DNA of 12,950 nt from Desulfocapsa sp. (GTDB lineage Bacteria; Desulfobacterota; Desulfobulbia; Desulfobulbales; Desulfocapsaceae): NCBI GenBank assembly GCA_029934815.1, contig JAOZLM010000034.1:1-12950 (forward strand), read 5' to 3'. The notes under the pieces are model-generated. The model was not told the DNA's origin. It saw nothing but the letters and a program-made list of their open reading frames with translations, and did not search any database. The position numbers and the translations under genes were made by a program. This document shows positions 1-6,458 of the stretch, piece by piece (the stretch's first letter is position 1; each line of letters begins with the position of its first letter).

Positions 1-20
1 AGCCTTTGTAAAGTTGAAAG

Positions 21-683
21 TTATTTCTTTTGTCCCCATTCCTCATAAAACACCAGCTCATCAAGATTAAGACGAGGTAACCAACCTGCTTTTTCAAGCT
101 CAGGCATCTCAGGAAAATGTGTCACATGACCAATGCAGAGATAGGCTATTACCACAACAGAATCAGGCAGTTTGAATATTTCCCGCAGTTTTTCTTCGTG
201 GATAATGGAAACCCAACCGACCCCGATGCCTTCGGCTCTTGCTGCCAGCCATAAATTCTGCACTGCACAAACTGTAGAAAACAGATCCATGGTTGGCTGA
301 ACAGTTCTGCCGATAACCACTGGCCCTGTACGTTCCCGGTCACAGGTGATAAGCAGATTTACAGGCGACTCACGAATACCTTCAAGTTTAAAACCCTGAT
401 ATTTTTCTTTATTTTCTCCTGAAAACATCTCAGCAGACTCCTGGTGGGCTTCCAGAAAACCCTGATGCACCTGCTCTTTTGTTGCCGGATCCCGTACGAC
501 AAGGAAATTCCATGGCTGCATAAAACCAACTGACGGTGCGTGGTGGGCTGCTCGCAGTAATTTATCAAGCAACTCTTCAGAAACGGGATCTGATGTAAAT
601 TGCGCACGAATATCACGGCGCTGCATAATTGCCTGATACACGCCTTCTTTTTGTTCGTCTGGAAAACTAAATTTGCTTTTCAT
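21..683 (-). CDS. bluB: 5,6-dimethylbenzimidazole synthase (BluB, nitroreductase fold)
   Basis: BluB enzymes fragment reduced FMN, using oxygen, to make 5,6-dimethylbenzimidazole, the lower ligand of cobalamin; they act in the cytoplasm. The 220-residue product has the family hallmarks: QRRDIR at 21-26, APSVGFMQPWNF at 49-60, GIGVGWVSI at 152-160 and YLCIG at 181-185. D24 and S159 sit where the catalytically important D32 and S167 of Sinorhizobium BluB would be, with the same offset of 8, which favours BluB over a generic nitroreductase. The start at 683 leaves the usual short N-terminus before the RRD motif, but no clear Shine-Dalgarno is visible upstream. The gene follows a lipoprotein gene after 35 AT-rich bases and may be cotranscribed with it. 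No other cobalamin gene is in the window. Identification is by motif recall, not a database search. Confidence 0.9.
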   Translation of the reverse strand: MKSKFSFPDEQKEGVYQAIMQRRDIRAQFTSDPVSEELLDKLLRAAHHAPSVGFMQPWNFLVVRDPATKEQVHQGFLEAHQESAEMFSGENKEKYQGFKLEGIRESPVNLLITCDRERTGPVVIGRTVQPTMDLFSTVCAVQNLWLAARAEGIGVGWVSIIHEEKLREIFKLPDSVVVIAYLCIGHVTHFPEMPELEKAGWLPRLNLDELVFYEEWGQKK

Positions 684-718
684 ATTTGTCAGTTATATAT
701 ATTTTTATTAAAAAAACT

Positions 719-1222
719 TCATCTTTGATCTATTAAAAATTGCCTTTGACATGGAGACCCCGGCTGAAATTCAAAAGGATAAATCTCAATCACGCCAGCA
801 GCAGGCTGCTTAATAACAGAAACATCACGTTGCGAATACCAGACACCAACCCTCTGTCCATCCGGCGCAACAAGATATCCACCATCGGTGCTACAAAACC
901 CCATTTCGGAATTCTGCATCCAGAAAACTGCTGTATCCATTTCTTTTTTAGTCCAGTCCACCTTTTCCCACAATCGGGATTGCAACTGAAATGCATTACT
1001 GAGTGCAATAATGGTCTCAGGGCCAGGGTATGTTCCCTGCATATAGTAGGTGTGATCAGCTAACAACGTCCCTTTCTGAAAGATATCTTCAACTTCCAGG
1101 CTATGCTGCAAACCACGAGAAGACACCCCGGCATTAACCACACAAGCAGTCAAAAATAACGCACAAAACAGACACAACACCCAGCTCCTCGAAAGGTTCA
1201 CACGTATTTTTTTATTCTTCAT
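719..1222 (-). CDS. putative lipoprotein, unknown function
   Basis: I do not recognise this 167-residue protein. Its N-terminus is a lipoprotein signal peptide: basic residues 3-12, a hydrophobic stretch at 14-24, and a lipobox LTAC ending at Cys27. The residue after Cys27 is Val rather than Asp, so outer-membrane anchoring is likelier than inner-membrane retention. The mature part of about 141 residues has two further cysteines (GFCSTDGG and SPCQRQ), which could pair in the periplasm, and ends in a polar tail. The start at 1222 is preceded by GGGGGA about 9 bases upstream. It lies upstream of bluB on the same strand and is divergent from the outer-membrane protein gene. Nothing ties it to cobalamin chemistry beyond adjacency. 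Confidence 0.75.
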   Translation of the reverse strand: MKNKKIRVNLSRSWVLCLFCALFLTACVVNAGVSSRGLQHSLEVEDIFQKGTLLADHTYYMQGTYPGPETIIALSNAFQLQSRLWEKVDWTKKEMDTAVFWMQNSEMGFCSTDGGYLVAPDGQRVGVWYSQRDVSVIKQPAAGVIEIYPFEFQPGSPCQRQFLIDQR

Positions 1223-1300
1223 ATTGCTATTCCCCCGATATTCTGATAACTTTTGGAGCCGAAACCGATTCCCGTAACTTTACACCAATGGAGCAACATA

Positions 1301-2266
1301 ATGCTACGAAAACCAATTATTTTCTGTCTTACCGCTATCTTTCTGCTGTGCAGCTCACAGGCAATGGCCGGTGGTGGCCAGAGTTATCCGAACGGATCTG
1401 AAGCTTTTATGGCAGGAGCTGTCCCTCCTCCCGGCACCTATTTCCTTGACTATGCTTACTATTACAGTGCCGACAGTATGAAAGACGATAATGGTGACGA
1501 TATCGGTGCTTTCAATGATGTCTCGGTACTTGCAAATGTTTTTCGTCTTCTCTGGGTTAGCGACAAACAGATTTTAGGCGCTAGCTGGGCAACGCAAGCC
1601 TTCCTGCCTGTTCTCGATGTTGACCTTAAATTTAATGCGCCGGTGGGCCCTGGCTCTAAAAACAACTACAGCGACACCAGCATCCCTTACGTTATTGTCA
1701 ATCCCTTTATTCTTGCCTGGCATCTACAGGAAGGGAAATTGCACATCGTAGCCACCCCTGCCGACATCTACATTCCAACCGGACAGGACGATGGTAATAT
1801 GGCAGCTGTTGGACACAATTTCTGGACATTTGAACCTGTTGTCGGAATCACCTACATGACCGGCGGCTGGGAATTCTCAGGTAAATTCATGTATGACTTC
1901 AACACCACTCAGGATGATTATGCAACCGTGTATGGGGTTGAGGTTGATCGTGATCCGGGTCAGGAATTCCATTGTGACTACTCCGCATCTTATGCCATCA
2001 ACCCGACTCTTCGTATCGGACTGAACGGCTATTTTTACACTCAGGTAACTGACGACGAATATAAAGTCGACAGTTCTGTGCCTGCACCAGTTCAGGCACT
2101 TTTAAAGCAGGATGAAGGGAATCACAGTCAGGTTTTCGCCATGGGTCCCGGTGTCTGGTATAATCACAAGAATATGTTTTTCTCCCTTCGTAATCAATGG
2201 GAGATGGCTGCTAAAAACAAGACTGAAGGGTATAATGTCTGGGCTAAATTTACGTATGCTTTCTGA
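1301..2266 (+). CDS. outer-membrane SphA/MetA-type transporter-like protein
   Basis: A 321-residue secreted protein resembling the SphA / 'MetA-pathway of phenol degradation' family of putative outer-membrane beta-barrels thought to help hydrophobic compounds cross the outer membrane. The chosen start at 1301 has GGAG at 1290-1293, 7 bases upstream, and begins a typical signal peptide (residues 1-23, cleavage after AMA). A longer frame begins at 1253 but adds 16 polar residues in front of the signal peptide, so I reject it. The mature protein has repeated alternating aromatic/polar strands (for example PPPGTYFLDYAYYYSAD, the WTFEPVVGITYMTGGWEFSG stretch) and ends in Phe (FTYAF), typical of outer-membrane barrels recognised by BamA. 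Substrate is unknown and no catabolic genes are nearby. It appears monocistronic: a repeat and a terminator follow directly. Confidence 0.75.
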   Translation: MLRKPIIFCLTAIFLLCSSQAMAGGGQSYPNGSEAFMAGAVPPPGTYFLDYAYYYSADSMKDDNGDDIGAFNDVSVLANVFRLLWVSDKQILGASWATQAFLPVLDVDLKFNAPVGPGSKNNYSDTSIPYVIVNPFILAWHLQEGKLHIVATPADIYIPTGQDDGNMAAVGHNFWTFEPVVGITYMTGGWEFSGKFMYDFNTTQDDYATVYGVEVDRDPGQEFHCDYSASYAINPTLRIGLNGYFYTQVTDDEYKVDSSVPAPVQALLKQDEGNHSQVFAMGPGVWYNHKNMFFSLRNQWEMAAKNKTEGYNVWAKFTYAF

Positions 2267-2285
2267 TTTCTATATTCAGCGTGGG

Positions 2286-2311
2286 AGATTCCGGATCACG
2301 TCCGGAATGAC
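2286..2311 (+). repeat. 26-bp dispersed palindromic repeat, copy A
   Basis: Nineteen bases after the stop of the outer-membrane protein gene. It contains 8-base palindromic arms ATTCCGGA and TCCGGAAT around the centre TCACG, flanked by AG on the left and GAC on the right. Two more copies lie at 10617-10642 (minus orientation) and 10666-10691 (plus). All 26 positions match among the three copies except position 14, which is C here, G and A in the others. Confidence 0.85.
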
Positions 2312-2339
2312 CAGCTGGCTAGTTTGACCGCATGACAAT

Positions 2340-2378
2340 AACAAGGCTACATGAGAGTTCATGGGGCCTTTGTTTTTT
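2340..2378 (+). terminator. rho-independent terminator overlapping the end of the Fe-S protein gene
   Basis: Stem AACAAGGC (2340-2347) pairs with GCCTTTGTT (2366-2374) with one bulged base. An inner CATGA/TCATG stem (2350-2354 and 2359-2363) closes a GAGT loop. Six T's (2373-2378) follow. It ends plus-strand transcription from the outer-membrane protein gene. The right half lies inside the last codons of the convergent gene (stop 2361-2359). On the minus strand the hairpin is followed by only a weak T-rich stretch, so bidirectional use is possible but less certain. Confidence 0.7.
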
Positions 2379-3576
2379 CCAGCACCTGTGCAAGGTGTTC
2401 TGCTTTCACATGACTACCAGCGGCAGCCAGTCCTTGCTGCCATTGCATAAGACAGCCCGAGCAAGTCGTTGTGATTACATCCGGTTGTAATTTCAAGACA
2501 TCTTTAACCAGTGCATCACGGATTCGGCCTGAAATCTCAGGATGTGCAATATGAAAGAGTCCTCCCTGCCCGCAACATCGCGGCCCGTCAGGCAGTTCCA
2601 GGACTTCCACATTCACACTCTTTCTTAGCTGATTCCGTGAATTATCAACAATCTGATCATTGTGACGCATATGGCAGGGATCGTGGTAAAAAACTCTTAG
2701 TTTTGTACCTCTTTCCTTCACTTCTGTCTGATCCACAAGCTCATGTTTTTCTAAAAATGCACTAAATTCCACGAGTCGTGAAGTCATCTTTTCCGCACGA
2801 TCCTGCCAGCCACCTTCCTCAGCAAAAAGTTTTGGATAGTGTTGCAATTGTGCAAGACAAGATGCACAGGAGACCATAATCGGTCCGTCAGTCTCTTCAA
2901 GAATCTGAATATTCTGTCGCCCTTTCTTTTGTGCTCCTTTTATATCTCCCGCAGCCCAATCTGCGATCCCACAACAGGCAAGGGAGGTTGAAAAGACAGG
3001 TGTAATGCCGATATTTGCAAATAGTGAACGGCAGGAATCGAGGGACTCAGGATACAAGTACCGGGCCGCACAACCGGGAAACCAATTAATCTTTTTCGTT
3101 TCTTTTAGTTGTGTGGGTGAAAACTTCTTTGTCCCGCTGGAAGCCTTGCCTGGCAAATTACCTTTAAACATCGCCAGACGAAGCCTAAGCCCTGAATCTT
3201 CAGGCAAATACGCCCCAATCAGCTTTTCACCAGCGCTCCCTAAAACACGAAGACCCGCCAAACTTCCAGGCGTAGCCAGAAGTTTACGGGTCAAATACTT
3301 TTCATATCCATGGGGACCTGCAACAGCAGAAAAACTCTCCCGGGCAATTACCAGTTCTTTACTGATATCAATGGAACGGGGGCAAATAGCGGAGCATGCG
3401 CCACAAAGTAAACAGGCAGAAAAAATATCCACAAATTCAGTGCTGGCTTTATCCAATCCCAACACATCCAGGAGATGCAACTTCCCCCTTGCTGTATGGG
3501 ATTCCCTGCCACTGTTTCTAAAAACCGGACAGACAGCAGAACAGGCTCCGCATTTTGCACATTTAATTGCTGGCAC
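2359..3576 (-). CDS. GlcF-like iron-sulfur protein with two CCG domains
   Basis: A 405-residue (Fe-S)-binding protein of the GlcF / heterodisulfide-reductase-related family, which carries electrons for FAD-linked oxidation of hydroxyacids such as glycolate or lactate. Two ferredoxin-like 4Fe-4S motifs come first (Cys 6, 9, 12, 16 and Cys 55, 58, 61, 65). Two cysteine-rich CCG domains follow (Cys 169, CCG 201-203, Cys 237 and 240; then Cys 301, CCG 334-336, Cys 372 and 375). The start is a GTG at 3576; an in-frame TGA at 3588-3586 rules out a longer form, so only five residues precede the first cluster. No strong ribosome binding site is seen. It begins 17 bases after prfB and seems to be the last gene of the lnt-prfB operon. 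No FAD subunit (GlcD/GlcE) is adjacent, so the substrate cannot be assigned; calling it glycolate oxidase would be overreach. Confidence 0.85.
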   Translation of the reverse strand: MPAIKCAKCGACSAVCPVFRNSGRESHTARGKLHLLDVLGLDKASTEFVDIFSACLLCGACSAICPRSIDISKELVIARESFSAVAGPHGYEKYLTRKLLATPGSLAGLRVLGSAGEKLIGAYLPEDSGLRLRLAMFKGNLPGKASSGTKKFSPTQLKETKKINWFPGCAARYLYPESLDSCRSLFANIGITPVFSTSLACCGIADWAAGDIKGAQKKGRQNIQILEETDGPIMVSCASCLAQLQHYPKLFAEEGGWQDRAEKMTSRLVEFSAFLEKHELVDQTEVKERGTKLRVFYHDPCHMRHNDQIVDNSRNQLRKSVNVEVLELPDGPRCCGQGGLFHIAHPEISGRIRDALVKDVLKLQPDVITTTCSGCLMQWQQGLAAAGSHVKAEHLAQVLEKTKAP

Positions 3577-3593
3577 AAAAACGGCTCAAACGA

Positions 3594-4704
3594 CTATTTT
3601 GCCCAGAGCAAATAGGCTTTAATAAAAGAATCAAGACCACCATCGAGTACCGCATCAACATTTCCCACTTCAACCTTAGTACGATGATCTTTAATCATCC
3701 GGTAAGGCTGCAAAACATAGGAGCGAATCTGGCTGCCCCAGGAGATCTCTTTTTTAACACCGGACAAACCTTCTGCTTCTGCGGCCTGTCGTTCTTTTTC
3801 TTTTTCATATAACTGGGCGGCCAGCATTTTCATGGCCGTATCTTTATTTCTATGCTGAGATCGTTCATTCTGGCATTGCACAACAACCCCTGTTGGCAGA
3901 TGTGTTATACGGATGGCTGAATCGGTTTTATTTACATGCTGCCCGCCAGCGCCACTTGCACGATAGGTATCGATTCGCAGATCTTTTTCTTCGATATCAA
4001 CGTTGATATCGTCATCAAGTTCCGGCATTACCATAACGGATGCAAAAGAGGTGTGTCGTCTGCCGCTTGCATCAAAGGGAGAGATACGAACAAGGCGATG
4101 AATCCCAAGTTCTGACCGCATATAGCCATAAGCATAGCGCCCTTTAATCATAATGGTGACACTTTTTGTGCCAGCCTCATCCCCTGCCAGAATATCAAGA
4201 ATATCTGCTTTAAAGCCTTTACTTTCTGCCCAGCGCAGATACATTCGCAGTAAAATTCCTACCCAGTCTTGCGCTTCGGTACCACCGGCTCCTGCGTGAA
4301 TGGAGATCATTACGTTATTTTCGTCATGCTCTCCTGAAAACATGCACTCAAGCTCTGCCATGGCGAGAATTTCTTCCATCTCTGGAAGGTTGGCGGCTAT
4401 TTCATGTTCGGTCTCAGAGTCTTTTTCTTCTGTTGCCATTTCAAGCAGCAGACTATTCTCTTCAATATCGTCCCAGGCTTCTTCCCAGTTCTTTATGCTA
4501 TCCTGCAAAGAGCCCAGTTGTCTTTGAATCTTTTTGGCGCGCTCCTGATCATCCCAGAACCCGGGCATCAAAGTTTGCTGCTCTAATTTTTCCAGATCAT
4601 CTTTCTTGTGATCAAGGTCAAAGATGCTCCTTCAAGGCCAGCATTCGACCTTGCAGATCCTGCAGTTTCTGTTTTGAGACTGCGGCTCCTGTTTCCGTTG
4701 ACAT
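3594..4704 (-). CDS. prfB: peptide chain release factor 2, made by +1 programmed frameshift
   Basis: RF2 ends translation at UGA and UAA by promoting peptidyl-tRNA hydrolysis on the ribosome. The reading frame is in two parts. ATG at 4704, preceded by AAGGAG 8 bases upstream, opens 28 codons ending in CTT at 4623-4621, followed by in-frame TGA (4620-4618). A +1 shift resumes at GAC and gives DLDHKKDDLEKLEQQT before the long frame ending at 3594. The total is 28+16+325 = 369 residues, the usual RF2 length. In the joined protein the stop-codon recognition tripeptide SPF is at 208-210 and the catalytic GGQ at 253-255, nearly the E. coli positions (205-207, 250-252). The residue matching E. coli T246 is Ala, as in most bacteria. 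The gene starts 21 bases after lnt. Gene callers would probably truncate it to start near 4571. Confidence 0.96.
4617..4632 (-). promoter_or_regulatory. prfB: prfB autoregulatory +1 frameshift site
   Basis: Read on the minus strand: AAG GAG CAT CTT TGA C. The internal Shine-Dalgarno-like AAGGAG lies three bases before the slippery CTT codon, the same spacing as in E. coli, and TGA followed by C is the poorly terminated stop context. In the known mechanism, low RF2 lets the ribosome slip one base forward and make more RF2, while high RF2 ends translation here. Confidence 0.95.
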
Positions 4705-4725
4705 TGGTACTACTCCTTATATTTC

Positions 4726-6294
4726 TTAAAACGTTCGGCGTTTCCGTACTACAAATGCAGAGGCAATCATTGTCAGAATAAGACAGGCCAGTGGAAAAGC
4801 AAATCCTCCACGGACAAAAACCGTTCGCTGTTCCATTAACGGAACCTGCCGCACACTCTGCCAGTTGACAAAAAGCGGTGATACCTCCTGCACACGCCCT
4901 AAGGGGTCAATAAATGCAGAAAAACCGGTATTGGCAGAACGCACAATGGCTCGTCTTGTTTCAACTGCCCGTAATCTGGTCATGGCCAGGGTTTGATGCG
5001 GTGCACTCGATTTCCCGTACCAGGCATCGTTGGTGATATTCACCAGTAAATTCACTCCGGTATCCACCCACTTTCTGGAGATATCCGGAAAGATGGATTC
5101 AAAGCAGATTAATACCCCAATCGTTGCATTCTTACAAGCAGGAGGATCAGTAATTGAGCCTGGAATGAAATCTCCCACCCCTTCTACCAAAGGTGCAATA
5201 AAAGGCAGAAACTTTTTGAAAGGGACATATTCACCAAAGGGTACCAGATGACTTTTTGACGTTCGGTTTACTATCTGCCCCTGCGTATTAAACAACAGAC
5301 TTGAGTTGTAGAGTTTCAGACTATTGCCGATTAGCGATTCCCGTTCATACCAGGGTGAACCTGTGAGGAGCATTACTTCTTCACCTTGCAGAAAGCTGGA
5401 TATGGGTGACAGAAGTGGATGTCCGGTCGGATAAAAGGGCAATGCCGTTTCAGGCCACAACAGCAAATCGGGTTTTATCTCTGAACGCATCAGCACAAGG
5501 CTTTGATCGAGATAAGTTTTTACTGTTGTCCCCTGTCTTTTGGGGTTCCATTTCTGTCCCTGATCGATATTCCCTTGTACCACACCCGCATTCAGAGTGG
5601 CAGCACTTGCCACTCGGGACTCATTTTCCTGCATACTCCAGGCAGAATAAGAAATGGTGGCCACAAAAAGCACAGCAATTGACACAGCCATTGTTCTACG
5701 GCTCTGGAGTTGTTTTTTATACAGAAGGCAGAAAGCAAAAAACGTATTTAAGAGTACAATCAAAAACGTTAAGCCGTAATGTCCCCAGATATCAGCTGAC
5801 TGCATTAGAAAGGGGACAGTTGCAGTACCGTATCCAAGATCCATCCAGGGAAATGCGGTAAAACCAACAGAACGCAGATAATCCATGGCCACCCAGGCTG
5901 CAGGAATTAGCCACAGGCTGATAGAGGGCGGAAATTTCGCAGCAAAACCACGAATAAGCAGGCCTAAAACCACAAAATAAGCAGACAGATAAAAGCAGAG
6001 CAGCAGCAGTGCAGGAATGGAAAAGTAGAGTGGCAGGCCGCCGTAGTGGCCAACCACAAAAACAAGCCAGTAGAGCTGCACCAGAAAGTGAACTGTTCCG
6101 AAAAAGAAGCCAAAGAAAAGCGTTTGACGACGACTGCCCCTGTTTAAACAAACCAGAAAAGGCACACAGGCAACTGCCAGCAACGGCCAGAATCCGCCTC
6201 CTCCCGGCAAGGCCAGCAGCAGTAAAACAACGGAAACACAACAGGCAACAATTCCGTGGCGACTACTGAATGGTTTGTCGAAATCTGGCGTCAT
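4726..6294 (-). CDS. lnt: apolipoprotein N-acyltransferase
   Basis: Lnt adds the third acyl chain to the N-terminal cysteine of lipoproteins in the inner membrane, readying them for Lol export. The 522-residue length is normal. The N-terminal part (about 14-215) has several hydrophobic membrane segments, the nitrilase-like periplasmic domain spans about 235-485, and a last membrane segment is at about 495-515. The catalytic triad is visible: Glu282 in LLLWPETALPF, Lys347 in SKSHLVPFGEYVPF and Cys397 in GVLICFES, matching E. coli E267, K335 and C387. Start at 6294 is the first ATG of the membrane region; the nearest purine-rich sequence, AAAAGGG, is rather far (about 13 bases), so the ribosome binding site is weak. 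It is first in the lnt-prfB-Fe-S operon and divergent from the biotin carboxylase gene. Confidence 0.95.
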   Translation of the reverse strand: MTPDFDKPFSSRHGIVACCVSVVLLLLALPGGGGFWPLLAVACVPFLVCLNRGSRRQTLFFGFFFGTVHFLVQLYWLVFVVGHYGGLPLYFSIPALLLLCFYLSAYFVVLGLLIRGFAAKFPPSISLWLIPAAWVAMDYLRSVGFTAFPWMDLGYGTATVPFLMQSADIWGHYGLTFLIVLLNTFFAFCLLYKKQLQSRRTMAVSIAVLFVATISYSAWSMQENESRVASAATLNAGVVQGNIDQGQKWNPKRQGTTVKTYLDQSLVLMRSEIKPDLLLWPETALPFYPTGHPLLSPISSFLQGEEVMLLTGSPWYERESLIGNSLKLYNSSLLFNTQGQIVNRTSKSHLVPFGEYVPFKKFLPFIAPLVEGVGDFIPGSITDPPACKNATIGVLICFESIFPDISRKWVDTGVNLLVNITNDAWYGKSSAPHQTLAMTRLRAVETRRAIVRSANTGFSAFIDPLGRVQEVSPLFVNWQSVRQVPLMEQRTVFVRGGFAFPLACLILTMIASAFVVRKRRTF

Positions 6295-6364
6295 CTCGTT
6301 TATTTTACCCTTTTTTCTTTTCTATTTGCCCTCCACTTACTATAGTAGTCAGCGTTCGAAAATG

Positions 6365-6395
6365 TTGCCAGGAGAGCCTGGCCAGTTTGTATATA
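6365..6395 (+). promoter_or_regulatory. possible promoter/operator in the lnt-biotin carboxylase divergent region
   Basis: The 164-base gap 6295-6458 separates two divergent genes and must hold promoters for both. The best plus-strand candidate is TTGCCA (6365-6370) and TATATA (6390-6395), 19 bases apart, which is slightly long. A perfect dyad GCCAGG-AGAG-CCTGGC (6367-6382) overlaps the -35 and spacer and could bind a regulator. It has no T-run, so it is not a terminator. A 10-base palindrome TACTATAGTA lies at 6338-6347. The assignment is tentative. Confidence 0.3.
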
Positions 6396-6458
6396 CCCTA
6401 ATTTCAGAATGTTGACAGAATTTAACGTCAGCAGAAGCGTCATATAAAGAGGTAGCAA

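Noticed and set aside
1253..1300. Earlier start for the outer-membrane protein
   Set aside because: It puts 16 polar residues before an otherwise standard signal peptide, and the start at 1301 has its own GGAG.
4618..4620. In-frame TGA in prfB as evidence of a pseudogene
   Set aside because: The context is the conserved RF2 frameshift signal and both flanking frames are intact.
6338..6347. TACTATAGTA palindrome as an operator
   Set aside because: A 10-base AT-rich palindrome in a short intergenic region can easily occur by chance, and nothing else supports it.
6412..6448. TTGACA at 6412 with TATAAA at 6443 as the carboxylase promoter
   Set aside because: The spacing of 25 bases is too long, and the -10 would abut the ribosome binding site.
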